Source: Guyparkeria hydrothermalis
GTDB taxonomy: Bacteria; Pseudomonadota; Gammaproteobacteria; Halothiobacillales; Halothiobacillaceae
Direction of reading: 5' to 3'
Assembly: GCF_023555385.1 (NCBI RefSeq)
Contig: NZ_JAJSED010000001.1
Span: 1,240,001-1,304,000 of the forward strand
DNA: 64,000 nt
The translations under genes were made by a program, and so were the position numbers. The notes under the pieces were generated by a model, which saw only the letters and a program-made list of their open reading frames with translations, searched no databases and had not been told where the DNA came from. Shown piece by piece: positions 52,381 to 62,450 of this stretch (positions are counted from its first letter, which is position 1; the number at the start of each line of letters is the position of its first letter).

Positions 52381-54711
52381 TCAGAACGATGCGCCGATGG
52401 AGAACTGGAAGCTCTGCGTCCGGTCGCCCGGCTCGTCGTTGAGCGCCTCGGCATAGCTGAACATCAGCGGACCGACCGGCGAGATCCAGCTCAGGCCGAT
52501 ACCGACCGACTGGCGCATCGTGTCGGCCTTGAAGTTCTCGACATCGCGATAGGCATTGCCCACGTCCCAGAAGACCGACATGCGCACCGAGTCGCGCTGT
52601 TCGGTCAGGAACGGCAGCGGCGAGTAGACCGCCAGCCCGCCATTGACCTTGAAGGTCCCGCCCATCGGATCGCCGTTGTTGTCGCGCGGGCCGAGCGAGT
52701 AGTCCTCGTAGCCGCGCACCGACCGAATACCGCCGGTGAAATAGTTGAGGAACGGCGGCAGGCCGTCGTAGTACGGGCTCACGCCACTGTATTCCGACTG
52801 GGTGTCACCGTAGGCCTTGATCTGGCCGACGTTGCCGTGAGCCTGAAGCGTGAACATGTCGGTGAGCGGGAAATAGAACTCGCCGTCGTACTCGCCTTTC
52901 ACGTAGGTCAGGTCACTGCCCGGCACGGCCACTGCGGCCGAGAGCTTGTGATACTGACCCGAGGTCGGGAAGAGGTGCCGGTTGCGCGAATCGTACCGCC
53001 AGGACGGGCGAATCGTGTAGGTGTAGTACTGCTCGCCGTCGAAGCCCGGACCACCGTCTTCGCCTGTCACCCAGCTGGGCGAGTACGTCGTCGCCTTGAT
53101 CTCCTGGCTCTCGATGCCGAAGGCGATCTTGGCATACGTGCGCTCGGACAGCGGCACGCCGAAGTTGATGTTGCCGCCGTAGGAGTCGACCAGGTAGCGC
53201 GACAGCGAAAGCTCGGTGCCGTCCTGCTTCTGGTAGAACAGCCCGAAGCCCTGACTCACGCCGTTGACCGTAAAGTACGGGTCGAGGTAGTTGAACTGAT
53301 AGTACTCGCGGTACGAGCTGCGCTCGACGTTGAAGCCGACTTCCTTGCCGGTACCGAGGAAGTTCGACTGGTTGAGACCGACGTTGAACAGCACGCCCTC
53401 GGCCTGCGAGTAGCCCACCCCGGCGGACAGCGAGCCGGAGAGCTGCTCGGTGATGTCGTACTCAACGTCGACCTGGTCCGGCGCGTCGGGCACCGGCGAG
53501 ACCTGCTGCTCGACCTTCTGGACGGACGGCAGGCGCTCGAGGCGCTCCTTGGAGCGGTCGAGCTTGTCGCCGGCGTACCAGCTGCCTTCCATCTGGCGCA
53601 TCTCGCGCCGGTAGACGACCTCGTTGGTGTTGTAGTTGCCCTGGAACTCGATCCGGCGGACGGAAACCCGGCGGCCCGGCTGCATGTTAAAGTCGACGAC
53701 CACCGTCTTGTTGTCCTCGTCGATCTGCGGCCGCGGCTCGACCCGGGCGAAGGCGTAGCCGTAGTCGCCCATGCGGCTGCCGATAGCCTCGCTGGTATCG
53801 ACGACCTGGCGACGGTTGAAGTACTCGCCGACCTCGACCTGGTTCAATTCCTCGAGGGTCTCTTCGTTCAGCAGCATGTTGCCGCTGTAGGTCACGTCCT
53901 CGACCTTGTAGCGGTCGCCCTCGGTAATGTTGATGACGACCTCGATGTCCTTCTTGTCGGGCGTGATCGTCACCTGGGTGGAATCGATCGAGAACTTGAG
54001 ATAGCCGCGATCGAGATAGAACGAGCGCAGGCGCTCGAGATCCGCCTGGAGCTTCTGCTTGGAGTACTGATCGGCGTTCGACCAGAAGCGCCACCAGGAG
54101 ACCGGGCCGAGCTCGACCTCGTCGAGCAGCTCGTCCTCGTCGAAGTCCTCGTTGCCGATGATGCGCACACGGCGAATCGAGGCCGGCTTGCCCTCATAGA
54201 TCTCGATGTCGACGAAGACACGGTTGCCATCGAGCTCCTCGACTTCGGTCTCGATCTGCACCCCGTACTGACCGAGGCTGTAGTAGACCCGCTGCAGCTC
54301 GGTCTGCATCTTGTCGAGCGCGCGCTGGTCGAGCACCCGGCCCTGAACCAGGCCGATCGACTTCAGCGCTTCCTGCAGCTTCTCGGTCTCGACCTTCTCG
54401 TTACCGTCGACCTCGATCGCGGTGATGGTCGGCCGTTCCTCCAGGCGGATCAGCAGGGCATCATCCGGCCCGCGCCCCACCTCGACGTTCTCGAAGAAAC
54501 CCGTGTCGTAGAGGGCCTCCACCACACGGGTACTGTCACCGGGCTCGAAGTCGTCACCGACCTCGTAGGGGATGTAGGTAAAGACGGTGCCGGGCGAGAT
54601 GGTGCGAAGCCCCTCGACCCGGATGTCGGTAATTTCGAATGCCTGTGCCAGCGTGGGCAGGAAGAGCAGCGCGGCGAGCGCCAGAGAGGTGCAGCGTTGG
54701 ATGATGGTCAT
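52381..54711 (-). CDS. bamA: Outer membrane protein assembly factor BamA
   Basis: 776 residues. Signal peptide (1-24, ending AQA), five POTRA domains (about 25-425; starts FEITDIRVEGL and ITAIEVDGNEKV) and a 16-stranded C-terminal barrel (from about 430, LSGSLSAGVGYSQAEG). The lid-loop motif VRGYEDYSLGPR replaces the common VRGF with Tyr. The last residue is Phe (IGASF), the usual insertion signal. It catalyses folding of beta-barrel proteins into the outer membrane. Confidence 0.96.
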   Translation of the reverse strand: MTIIQRCTSLALAALLFLPTLAQAFEITDIRVEGLRTISPGTVFTYIPYEVGDDFEPGDSTRVVEALYDTGFFENVEVGRGPDDALLIRLEERPTITAIEVDGNEKVETEKLQEALKSIGLVQGRVLDQRALDKMQTELQRVYYSLGQYGVQIETEVEELDGNRVFVDIEIYEGKPASIRRVRIIGNEDFDEDELLDEVELGPVSWWRFWSNADQYSKQKLQADLERLRSFYLDRGYLKFSIDSTQVTITPDKKDIEVVINITEGDRYKVEDVTYSGNMLLNEETLEELNQVEVGEYFNRRQVVDTSEAIGSRMGDYGYAFARVEPRPQIDEDNKTVVVDFNMQPGRRVSVRRIEFQGNYNTNEVVYRREMRQMEGSWYAGDKLDRSKERLERLPSVQKVEQQVSPVPDAPDQVDVEYDITEQLSGSLSAGVGYSQAEGVLFNVGLNQSNFLGTGKEVGFNVERSSYREYYQFNYLDPYFTVNGVSQGFGLFYQKQDGTELSLSRYLVDSYGGNINFGVPLSERTYAKIAFGIESQEIKATTYSPSWVTGEDGGPGFDGEQYYTYTIRPSWRYDSRNRHLFPTSGQYHKLSAAVAVPGSDLTYVKGEYDGEFYFPLTDMFTLQAHGNVGQIKAYGDTQSEYSGVSPYYDGLPPFLNYFTGGIRSVRGYEDYSLGPRDNNGDPMGGTFKVNGGLAVYSPLPFLTEQRDSVRMSVFWDVGNAYRDVENFKADTMRQSVGIGLSWISPVGPLMFSYAEALNDEPGDRTQSFQFSIGASF

Positions 54712-54824
54712 GCCAAAAGGCTTTCCTGGTCAGGCGGATGAAACAGGTACGGAGAACCGGCCGCGGCACGGCGGGCACGCACCCGGCACAAGCGTGAATC
54801 CGGGCTATTGTGGCCCAAGCAGGG

Positions 54825-56207
54825 CTAGTGCATCAACCGGGCAATATCGTTGTAGAAAACCACCAGCATCAACAGGCCGAGAACGGCGATCCCCAGGCGA
54901 GCAAACACTTCCTCGAAGGCCGGTCCGACCGGGCTGCCCTTGAGCGCCTCGATCGCGTACAGAAGCAGGTGACCGCCATCCAGCATCGGGATCGGCAGCA
55001 GATTGAGAATGGCCAGCGAAAGACTGACCAGCGCGAGAAAGCCGAGGAAGGTCGAGACACCCAGCACGAGGCTCTTGCCGGCGTACTCGGCGATTGCCAC
55101 CGGCCCGGAGAGGTTGGCGAGGCTCGCCTCGCCGCGCAGCAGCCGATAGAACACCTCGAAGGTCAGGGCGGTCATCTCCCAGCTGCGCTCGACGGCGAGC
55201 CCCATCGCCTCGATGGGCCCTGCCCGCTCGATCAGGAACATCACCTTGGCGGCTTCGGGATCGAGCGGACGGGATGCCAGCGCCACGCCAATACGTCCGA
55301 CGGTCTCGCCATCCACCTCGGTCGGCCGCGGGGTCACGCTCACCCGGCGCTCGCCGTGCTCGCCCGCGACAATCAGTTCGGAGGCCTGCCCGGCGCGCCC
55401 GCTGATCGCCTCGATCAGCGCCCAGGGATCGTCGTAGCGGACTCCCTCCAGCCCGACGATCCGTTCGCCGGCGGACAAACCGGCCGCCTCGGCGGGCGAG
55501 CCGGACTGGACTTCGGCGATCTCTGCCTCGGCCGGCGCCCGCCAGGGCGCGAAACCGACCCGCTCCAGGATGTCGGTGGGCTGACGACCGATCTCGCCGC
55601 CGAGCGGGTCGAGCTCACGCAGGTCGAGCATCACTTCGCGGGTGCCGCCATCACGCTGCAGCTCGACCGACAGGCGCTCCTGCTCGATCGCGCCATTGAG
55701 CAGCTGCAAACGCAAATCGGAAAGCGTCGTCACCGGCTTCCCATCGACGGCACGGATCACGTCACCGGCCTCGACACCGGCGCTCGCAAGACGAGACTCC
55801 GCCTCGAGATCCCCGACTTTCGGCAACAGCCCCTGCGTGCCGATCATGAACATCAGCCACCAGAAGAACAGGGCGAGGACCACGTTGGCGGCCGGCCCGG
55901 CCGCGACGACGGCAGCACGCACACGGATCGGCTGACGGTTGAAGGCCCGGTGGCGCTCGGCCGGATCAACCTCGCCTTCGCGCTCATCGAGCATGCGTAC
56001 GTAGCCACCCAGCGGCAGCATGCCGACGCGATACTCGATCGACTCCGGACCACGGCGGGTGGAGAAGATCGCGCGGCCGAAGCCGAGCGAGTAGGTCAGC
56101 ACCCGTACGCCCAGACGCCGCGCAACCCAGAAGTGACCGTATTCGTGGAAGGCGACCAGGATGCCGATGGTCAGCAGGAAGCCGACCAGACTGACGAGAA
56201 TGTCCAT
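54825..56207 (-). CDS. rseP: Site-2 zinc protease RseP
   Basis: 460 residues. Catalytic HEYGH at 21-25 in the first membrane helix and LLPIPMLDGGHLL near residue 400 in a later helix supply the zinc ligands. Two tandem PDZ domains lie between them (GVEAGDVIRAVDGKPV and AGLSAGERIVGLEGV). RseP performs the intramembrane cut that activates sigma-E and clears signal peptides. Lies between dxr and bamA, the usual gammaproteobacterial position. Confidence 0.95.
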   Translation of the reverse strand: MDILVSLVGFLLTIGILVAFHEYGHFWVARRLGVRVLTYSLGFGRAIFSTRRGPESIEYRVGMLPLGGYVRMLDEREGEVDPAERHRAFNRQPIRVRAAVVAAGPAANVVLALFFWWLMFMIGTQGLLPKVGDLEAESRLASAGVEAGDVIRAVDGKPVTTLSDLRLQLLNGAIEQERLSVELQRDGGTREVMLDLRELDPLGGEIGRQPTDILERVGFAPWRAPAEAEIAEVQSGSPAEAAGLSAGERIVGLEGVRYDDPWALIEAISGRAGQASELIVAGEHGERRVSVTPRPTEVDGETVGRIGVALASRPLDPEAAKVMFLIERAGPIEAMGLAVERSWEMTALTFEVFYRLLRGEASLANLSGPVAIAEYAGKSLVLGVSTFLGFLALVSLSLAILNLLPIPMLDGGHLLLYAIEALKGSPVGPAFEEVFARLGIAVLGLLMLVVFYNDIARLMH

Positions 56208-56210
56208 GCC

Positions 56211-57449
56211 CTACCCCGCAACCCGATCCGGGGACGAGGAACACCACGTTGCCGTCCAGTCACGCACGGCTCGATCCGCATCGAGAACCGCATCGATGCT
56301 CGAGGGTAGTGGCGGCCCGCCTGTCTCTGCGAAATGAGCCATGGCCGCCTCGATGGCCGCCGGGATCGCCATGAAACCGATCCGCCCATCGAGGAAGCTT
56401 TCGACGGCCACCTCGTTGGCGGCATTGAGCACCAGCGGCATGCTGCCGCCGGCAGCCAACGCCTCGAAGGCAAGTCGCAGTGCGGGAAAACGTTCAGGGT
56501 CGGGTGCCTCGAAATGCAGCCCGGCCAGGGCGCCGAAATCGAGCGGCGCGACACCCGAGTCGATCCGATCGGGCCATGCCAATGCGTGGGCAATCGGCGT
56601 GCGCATGTCCGGCTCGCCCAGTTCGGCGATCACCGAGCCATCGACAAAGCGCACCATCGAGTGGATCACGGATTCGGGGTGGACCAGGACCTCGATACGT
56701 TCGGCGCAGACGCCGAACAGGCGCGCCGCTTCGATGACTTCCAGACCCTTGTTCATCATCGTGGCCGAGTCGACCGAAATCTTGCGCCCCATCGACCAGT
56801 TGGGATGGGCGCAGGCCTCCTCTGGGCTGATGGCGGCGAAGTCGTCCAAGGGGCGATCGCGGAACGGGCCGCCGGAGGCCGTCAGGACCAGCCGTTCGAT
56901 GTCGCGGTTCTCCTCGACCACGCCGGCGCGACCGACCAGCGCGGCCTGCTCGGCCGGCAAGCACTGGAAGATGGCGTTGTGCTCACTGTCGATCGGCAAC
57001 AGCGTCGCCCCGCCCTGACGAGCCACGTCCAGCATCAACTCGCCCGCCGCGACCAGAGACTCCTTGTTGGCCAGCAACACGCGTTTGCCCGCGGCCAGGG
57101 CGTTCCAGGTCGAGCGCAACCCGGCCGTGCCCACGACCGCCGCCACCACGATGTCCAGGTTGGCGGTGCCGGCCAGTTCGTCCACGGCCGCCTGCCCGGT
57201 CACCACGGTCGGTCGTTGACTCGACGGCAGGCTCGTCAGACGCTCTTCCAGCGCGGCGCGCCGGTCGCCATCGACCAGCCCGACAGTAGCGGGTCGGAAA
57301 CGCTTGATCTGCTCGAACAGCGGCTCGACCCGCGAGTGGGCGGCGAGCACCTCGACGGAAAAACGCTCGGGGTGGCGCGCCAGCACATCGAGCGTGCTGC
57401 TGCCGATGCTGCCGGTCGACCCGAAAAGACCGACGCGCTGCCTCTCCAT
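56211..57449 (-). CDS. dxr: 1-deoxy-D-xylulose-5-phosphate reductoisomerase
   Basis: 412 residues from the ATG at 57449. First committed enzyme of the MEP isoprenoid pathway. The NADPH site GLFGSTGSIGSSTLDVL, KESLVAAGELM, IDSEHNAIFQCL and the active-site loop LTASGGPFRDRPLDDFAAISPEEACAHPNWSMGRKISVDSATMMNKGLEVIEA are all present. It precedes rseP by 3 bases and follows cdsA by 2 bases; the polyprenol made downstream is used by UppS, encoded in the same block. Confidence 0.96.
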   Translation of the reverse strand: MERQRVGLFGSTGSIGSSTLDVLARHPERFSVEVLAAHSRVEPLFEQIKRFRPATVGLVDGDRRAALEERLTSLPSSQRPTVVTGQAAVDELAGTANLDIVVAAVVGTAGLRSTWNALAAGKRVLLANKESLVAAGELMLDVARQGGATLLPIDSEHNAIFQCLPAEQAALVGRAGVVEENRDIERLVLTASGGPFRDRPLDDFAAISPEEACAHPNWSMGRKISVDSATMMNKGLEVIEAARLFGVCAERIEVLVHPESVIHSMVRFVDGSVIAELGEPDMRTPIAHALAWPDRIDSGVAPLDFGALAGLHFEAPDPERFPALRLAFEALAAGGSMPLVLNAANEVAVESFLDGRIGFMAIPAAIEAAMAHFAETGGPPLPSSIDAVLDADRAVRDWTATWCSSSPDRVAG

Positions 57450-57451
57450 CG

Positions 57452-58279
57452 TCACGCCCCCAGCAACTGCATCTGCCACAGGCCGAGCCACCAAAGGGGC
57501 ATGGCCGCGAACTGCCCGTCAAGCCGGTCGAGCACACCGCCGTGTCCCGGCAGCACCCGGCCACTGTCCTTTACGCCCGCCTCCCGCTTCAGACGGGACT
57601 CTTCGAGATCACCGCCCACCGAGGCCAATGCCACCACGACACACCAGCCGGCCAGCAACCAACTGGGGGTGGCGGCAAACAACGGCAACACCGCGCCGAT
57701 GGCGGCCAGCACGGCCACCCCGAGCAGACCGCCGATCACGCCCTCGATCGATTTCCCCGGGCTGATCATCGGAGCGAGCTTGCGCCGACCGAATGCCCGG
57801 CCGGCGAAATAGGCCAGCGAGTCGGCCACCACGACCACGAGGATGCCGAAGACCAGCAGCCATTCGCCCTGCGGAGCGGCATGGATTGACACCAGCGCCA
57901 GCCAGAACAGCGGCAGGATGATCAGGCCGATCAGTCGACGCAGCCAGAACGGCCGGTTGGCCGGGCGCTCGCTGCGATGACGCAACTGGGCGACGAACAA
58001 GGCCAGCCAGACCATGGCGACCGCGCCCAGCAGCCAGGCACGCTGCCCTTCGGGCCAGGCCACCTGCCAGCCGACCGCCACCGCCACGGTAGCGAGCACC
58101 CAAGGCCAGATCTGGCATGGCTCGAGCCCGCAGAGACGAAACCATTCCACCGCCGCCCAGCCGAGCACCACCAGCGTGATACCGGCGAAAACTCGTTCCG
58201 GGGCCAGCAGGATAACGGCCAGCGATACCAGACCGGCGGCGATGCCGGTCACCAGTCGCAACGGCGTGCCGGTGATCAT
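57452..58279 (-). CDS. cdsA: Phosphatidate cytidylyltransferase
   Basis: 275 residues with about seven membrane helices. The CDP-alcohol synthase signature is SRLKREAGVKDSGRVLPGHGGVLDRLD, with GRRKLAPMISPGKSIEGVIGGL upstream. It makes CDP-diacylglycerol for phospholipid synthesis. The ATG overlaps the uppS stop (ATGA). Confidence 0.95.
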   Translation of the reverse strand: MITGTPLRLVTGIAAGLVSLAVILLAPERVFAGITLVVLGWAAVEWFRLCGLEPCQIWPWVLATVAVAVGWQVAWPEGQRAWLLGAVAMVWLALFVAQLRHRSERPANRPFWLRRLIGLIILPLFWLALVSIHAAPQGEWLLVFGILVVVVADSLAYFAGRAFGRRKLAPMISPGKSIEGVIGGLLGVAVLAAIGAVLPLFAATPSWLLAGWCVVVALASVGGDLEESRLKREAGVKDSGRVLPGHGGVLDRLDGQFAAMPLWWLGLWQMQLLGA

Positions 58280-59049
58280 GCCTTGCCACCTTCAGCGACC
58301 TGACCGAAGCGGCGGTCGCGATTGCCGAACCAGGCCAGGGCCCGGTCGAACTCGGCCTCGTCGAACAACGGCCAGAGCACGTCGGTGAAGTAGAGCTCGG
58401 CGTAGGCCATCTGCCAGAGGAGGAAGTTGCTGAGACGGTGCTCGCCGCCAGTTCGAATGAACAGATCGACGGGGGGCTGCTGGTCACCGGTGGAAAGTCC
58501 GGCAACGAAGGATGCGCGCAAGGTCTCCGGGTCGTCGAGATCGACCGGGGTCTCGGCCTGTCGCTCCGCGAGTCGGCGGGCGGCCTGAAGGATGTCCCAC
58601 TGACCGCCGTAACTGACGGCGATCTGCAGATGGAGGCGGTCATTCCCGGCCGTGCGGGACTCGGCCGCTTCCATCAGCCCGCGCACCTGCTCATCGAGGC
58701 GCGAACGCTCGCCGATGAAACTGAGGCGGACGCCGTTCTCGTCGAGCTCGTCGAGCTCCTTCTCGAGGGCGTTGATGAACAGCTTCATCAGCGCATCGAC
58801 TTCCTCGATCGGGCGCTTCCAGTTCTCGGAGGAGAAGGCGAACAGGGTCAGGAGGGGGACGCCGCGGCGCATGGCAGCGCGGATGGTGGCGCGCACGGCG
58901 CGGCGGCCGCGCTGATGCCCCACCGTGCGAGGCAGGTGCCGGGCGCGCGCCCAGCGACCGTTGCCATCCATGACGATCGCCACGTGGCGCGGCAATCGCG
59001 CCCGGTCGAATTCGGGCGCCGGCTCGTGCTCGTTGCTACGCGCCCGCAC
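58276..59049 (-). CDS. uppS: Undecaprenyl pyrophosphate synthase
   Basis: 257 residues, GTG start. A cis-prenyltransferase: HVAIVMDGNGRWARARHLPRTVGHQRG near the N-terminus with the catalytic Asp, LTLFAFSSENWKRP, and the C-terminal DLFIRTGGEHRLSNFLLWQMAYAELYFTDVLWP. It makes the C55 carrier for cell-wall and O-antigen synthesis. About 15 residues precede the core, longer than in E. coli. Confidence 0.95.
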   Translation of the reverse strand: MRARSNEHEPAPEFDRARLPRHVAIVMDGNGRWARARHLPRTVGHQRGRRAVRATIRAAMRRGVPLLTLFAFSSENWKRPIEEVDALMKLFINALEKELDELDENGVRLSFIGERSRLDEQVRGLMEAAESRTAGNDRLHLQIAVSYGGQWDILQAARRLAERQAETPVDLDDPETLRASFVAGLSTGDQQPPVDLFIRTGGEHRLSNFLLWQMAYAELYFTDVLWPLFDEAEFDRALAWFGNRDRRFGQVAEGGKA

Positions 59050-59055
59050 GTCGAA

Positions 59056-59613
59056 TCAGACTTCCATCAGCTCTTTTTCTTTCTCGGCCACGATCTGGTC
59101 CACCTCGGCGACCCGCTCGTCGGTCAGCTTCTGGATGGTGTCCTGGCCACGGCGCTCCTCGTCCTCGGAGATCTCCTTCTCCTTGAGGAACGCCTTGAGG
59201 TCGTTGTTGGCATCACGACGGATGTTGCGGATGGCGATCTTGGTGTTCTCGCCCTCGTGACGGACTACCTTGCCCAGCTCGCGACGGCGCTCTTCAGTCA
59301 GCGGCGGCATCGGCACGCGGATGACGGTGCCGGCGGTGGCCGGGTTGAGACCCAGATCCGAGGTCATGATCGCCTTCTCGATCTTGCCCACCATGTCCTT
59401 TTCCCACGGGGTGACGGCCAGGGTGCGCGCATCCTCGGTCGACAGCTTGGCGACCTGGGACAGCGGCACATCGCTGCCGTAGTACTCCACGTGGATATGG
59501 TCGAGCACGCTCACATGCGCCCGGCCGGTGCGGATCTTGGCAAGCTCGCCCTTGAGTGCGTCGATGCTCTTGTTCATCCGCGAACGGGCGTCTTTGACCA
59601 CGTCGTCAATCAT
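59056..59613 (-). CDS. frr: Ribosome recycling factor
   Basis: 185 residues. Releases the ribosome from mRNA after termination with EF-G. The triple-helix core is visible: [41 protein letters not shown] and [42 protein letters not shown]. Its ATGA overlaps the pyrH stop, so the two are coupled. Confidence 0.97.
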   Translation of the reverse strand: MIDDVVKDARSRMNKSIDALKGELAKIRTGRAHVSVLDHIHVEYYGSDVPLSQVAKLSTEDARTLAVTPWEKDMVGKIEKAIMTSDLGLNPATAGTVIRVPMPPLTEERRRELGKVVRHEGENTKIAIRNIRRDANNDLKAFLKEKEISEDEERRGQDTIQKLTDERVAEVDQIVAEKEKELMEV

Positions 59614-60350
59614 TTCTTCACGTTCTCCGCTGTCACCAGGGTTCCCACGGTCTCGCCGGCGACGGCGCGCACCAGGTTCCCCGGTTCATTGATGTCAACC
59701 ACCATCAGCGGCATATGCTGATCGCGACACATCACGATCGCGGTAGCGTCCATGACGCCCAGCCGCTGGTCGAGCACGGCATTGTACGTCAAATGATCGT
59801 AGCGTTCCGCATCCGCATGGGTGGTTGGATCGGCACTGTAGACCCCATCGACCTTGGTCGCCTTGATCATCAGATCGGCTTTGAGTTCGACCGCCCGCAG
59901 GCTTGCCCCCGAGTCGGTGGTGAAGAACGGATTGCCGGTCCCGCCGACCAGTACGACTACGCGCCCCTTCTCCAGGTGGCGAACGGCACGGCGGCGGATG
60001 TAATCCTCGCAGACCGCATGGATGGACACCGCCGACATCACTCGCACCTGCAGGTCTCGGCGTTCGAGCACGTCCTGCATGGCGAGGCCGTTCATGACGG
60101 TCGCCAGCATGCCCATCTGGTCGCCGGTGACCCGGTCCATGCCGGCGTCAGCCAGCCCCTCGCCGCGGAAGATGTTGCCGCCTCCGACGACCACCGCGAC
60201 CTCGACACCCTGGTCGCGCAGGGCCTGGATGTCGTCACCCAGCCGATTGATGACCGCCGGGTCGATGCCAAACGCCTGTTCACCCATCAGCGCCTCACCG
60301 CTGAGCTTGAGCAGGACACGTCGGTAGCGGGGGGAGCCGGCAGCTTGCAT
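59610..60350 (-). CDS. pyrH: UMP kinase
   Basis: 246 residues from the ATG at 60350; an upstream GTG at 60359 would form part of the ribosome-binding region AGGTGAACG. An amino-acid-kinase-fold enzyme that phosphorylates [84 protein letters not shown]. It follows a strong terminator after tsf, so it has its own promoter in the 178-base gap or relies on readthrough. Confidence 0.96.
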   Translation of the reverse strand: MQAAGSPRYRRVLLKLSGEALMGEQAFGIDPAVINRLGDDIQALRDQGVEVAVVVGGGNIFRGEGLADAGMDRVTGDQMGMLATVMNGLAMQDVLERRDLQVRVMSAVSIHAVCEDYIRRRAVRHLEKGRVVVLVGGTGNPFFTTDSGASLRAVELKADLMIKATKVDGVYSADPTTHADAERYDHLTYNAVLDQRLGVMDATAIVMCRDQHMPLMVVDINEPGNLVRAVAGETVGTLVTAENVKK

Positions 60351-60488
60351 ATCGTTCACCTGTGGGCTGTGGTCATGCGACGGACGGGGCGCCGCGGGCG
60401 GTCGCGGCGTCGTCGGATATCTCTGCCTAAGCCCCGTCGGAGCGCCACCGGGTCGCGGGCCGGGGCTTAGGCGGAGATTCCGCAGTTC

Positions 60489-60516
60489 AAAAAAAAGCCG
60501 GGGCAAGCCCGGCTTT
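60489..60516 (-). terminator. Rho-independent terminator after tsf
   Basis: The 7-bp stem AGCCGGG/CCCGGCT with a GCAAG loop is followed on the minus strand by T8. It lies about 13 bases past the tsf stop codon and separates rpsB-tsf from pyrH-frr. Confidence 0.92.
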
Positions 60517-60528
60517 TCGGCAAGGGGA

Positions 60529-61404
60529 TCAGCTCCCCTTGACCTGCGCCATCACCTCGGCGGCGAAATCGGCTTCCTCTTTCTCGATGCCTTCGCCGAC
60601 CTCCATGCGCTCGAAGCGCGCGACCTTGGCGCCCTCCTTCTTCAGGAGCTGGCCGACGGTCTGGTCCGGGTCCTTGACGAACGGCTGCCCGACCAGGGTG
60701 ATCTCGGCCAGGAACTTGCGCAGGCGGCCTTCGATCATCTTCTCGACGATCTCCGGCGGCTTGCCCGACTCAGCGGCCTGAGCACGGAAGATCTCGCGCT
60801 CCTTCTCGAGGGTCGCCTCGTCGACCTGGGACTCGTCGACGCAGGTCGGTTGGGAGGCCGCGACGTGCATCGCCAGGTCACGCGCCAGCTCCTCGCTGCC
60901 GCCTTCAAGCTCGACCAGCACGCCGATCCGCTCGCCGTGACGGTAGGCACCGACGACGCCCGAGGTGGCGATGCGAACGAAGCGACGGATCTGGATGTTC
61001 TCACCCAGCTTGGCGACCAGCGCCTTGCGACGATCATCGGCCGCCTCGCCGTCCACCTGAAGAGCGTTGACGGCGTCTAGGTCAGCCGGGTCACCGGCCA
61101 GGATCTGATCAGCAACGCCCTGGGCGAAGCCGGTGAAGTCGTCGCCCTTGGCCACGAAGTCGGTCTCGGAGTTGATCTCGACCATGGCGGCGCTCTTGCG
61201 ATCATCGGAGAGCGCGATGGCTACCTGACCTTCGGCGGCAACGCGATCAGCCTTCTTGTCGGCCTTTGCCAGGCCGCTCTTGCGCATCTGCTCGATCGCG
61301 GCCTCGATGTCGCCGTCGGTCTCTACCAGTGCCTTCTTGCACTCCATCATGCCCGAGCCGGTGCGCTCGCGGAGCTCTTTGACCAGAGAGGCGGTAATTG
61401 CCAT
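60529..61404 (-). CDS. tsf: Elongation factor Ts
   Basis: 291 residues. The nucleotide exchange factor for EF-Tu. The N-terminal UBA-like module [52 protein letters not shown] is followed by the core ([27 protein letters not shown]) that contacts EF-Tu. It is cotranscribed with rpsB across an attenuator-like hairpin. Confidence 0.97.
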   Translation of the reverse strand: MAITASLVKELRERTGSGMMECKKALVETDGDIEAAIEQMRKSGLAKADKKADRVAAEGQVAIALSDDRKSAAMVEINSETDFVAKGDDFTGFAQGVADQILAGDPADLDAVNALQVDGEAADDRRKALVAKLGENIQIRRFVRIATSGVVGAYRHGERIGVLVELEGGSEELARDLAMHVAASQPTCVDESQVDEATLEKEREIFRAQAAESGKPPEIVEKMIEGRLRKFLAEITLVGQPFVKDPDQTVGQLLKKEGAKVARFERMEVGEGIEKEEADFAAEVMAQVKGS

Positions 61405-61436
61405 GAGCTGTTGTCTCCCGAATCTGTCTTGTACGA

Positions 61437-61464
61437 AAACAACGGGCCAACGGACCCGTTGTTT
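61437..61464 (-). terminator. Attenuator-like hairpin between rpsB and tsf
   Basis: The 10-bp stem AAACAACGGG/CCCGTTGTTT with an 8-base loop CCAACGGA, followed on the minus strand by TTTTCG. It probably acts as a partial terminator that sets the S2 to EF-Ts ratio. Confidence 0.6.
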
Positions 61465-61509
61465 GGAAATTTGGCGGCGGACGACCGCATAGCCGTCCGA
61501 CCTACGACC

Positions 61510-62250
61510 TTACTTGGCCGCTTCTTCCTCGTCGGACACTTCGACGAAGTCCGACTCGCTCACGCTGGAAGCGCCCTTGGCGTCCAGAACCGCGTCGGCC
61601 ACGGCGGTGGTGTAGAGCTGGATGGCGCGGATGGCGTCATCGTTGCCCGGAATGACGTAGTCAACGCCTTCGGCGCTGTTGTTGGTGTCGACTACGGCAA
61701 CCACCGGGATGCCAAGCTTCTTGGCTTCCTTGATGGCGATGTCCTCGTGGCCCACGTCGATGACGAACAGGGCGTCCGGCAGGCGCTCCATGTCCTGGAT
61801 ACCGCCGATGGAACGCTCGAGCTTGGCGCGCTCGCGGGTGGTTTCCAGCGCTTCCTTCTTGACCAGCTTCGCCAGGCTGCCGTCCTCTTCCATCTGCTTG
61901 AGCGCCTTCAGGCGGCGGATGGAGGAGCGAACGGTGCGGAAGTTGGTCATCATGCCGCCGAGCCAACGGTGGTTGACGTACGGCATGCCGCAGCGCTTGG
62001 CTTCCTGCTCGACCAGGTCGCGCGCGGAACGCTTGGTGCCGACGAACATGATCTTGCCGCCGTTACCTGCAAGCTTGCCGACGTAGTTCAAGGCGTCCTC
62101 GAACATCGGCAGGGTCTTTTCCAGGTTGACGATGTGGATCCGGTTGCGCTGACCGAAGATGTAGGGCGCCATGCCCGGGTTCCAGTATCGAGTCTGGTGA
62201 CCGAAGTGGACACCGGCCTCGATCATCTGACGCATCGTGATTTTAGCCAT
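61510..62250 (-). CDS. rpsB: 30S ribosomal protein S2
   Basis: 246 residues. Family stretches: [22 protein letters not shown] at the N-terminus, IYGQRN-like [53 protein letters not shown], and the C-terminal [13 protein letters not shown]. The ATG at 62250 follows AGG at about 9 bases. An acidic tail [18 protein letters not shown] ends the protein. Transcribed from a strong promoter about 150 bases upstream. Confidence 0.97.
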   Translation of the reverse strand: MAKITMRQMIEAGVHFGHQTRYWNPGMAPYIFGQRNRIHIVNLEKTLPMFEDALNYVGKLAGNGGKIMFVGTKRSARDLVEQEAKRCGMPYVNHRWLGGMMTNFRTVRSSIRRLKALKQMEEDGSLAKLVKKEALETTRERAKLERSIGGIQDMERLPDALFVIDVGHEDIAIKEAKKLGIPVVAVVDTNNSAEGVDYVIPGNDDAIRAIQLYTTAVADAVLDAKGASSVSESDFVEVSDEEEAAK

Positions 62251-62271
62251 TAGTAACTACCTGATTTTATT

Positions 62272-62306
62272 GGGTTGGGCCTCCGCCACATCTGACAACG
62301 CAACCC
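62272..62306 (-). promoter_or_regulatory. rpsB: Structured rpsB leader element
   Basis: In the rpsB leader, GGGTTG (62306-62301 on the minus strand) pairs with CAACCC (62277-62272), enclosing a 23-base segment that ends GGCGGAGGCC. The element lies 20-55 bases before the start codon, the position where S2 represses its own mRNA in E. coli. Autoregulation by S2 is inferred from this. Confidence 0.4.
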
Positions 62307-62397
62307 CGGCCGAACCGCTGGGCACCCCGCGCTGCCAACTCGATGGGCGTGTGGGATTTCGGATCACCGCCTGCGAGAGGGGCGACCCGGCGCGCGA

Positions 62398-62426
62398 ATT
62401 ATACGGGAGAACGACGCCGGACGGAA
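62398..62426 (-). promoter_or_regulatory. rpsB: rpsB-tsf promoter with GC-rich discriminator
   Basis: A perfect TATAAT (62403-62398) has TTCCGT 17 bases upstream on the minus strand, and is followed by TCGCGCGCC, a GC-rich discriminator like those of stringently controlled ribosomal promoters. The expected leader is about 140 bases. Confidence 0.65.
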
Positions 62427-62450
62427 CCGGAAATTGCGAGACGAGCCGGA

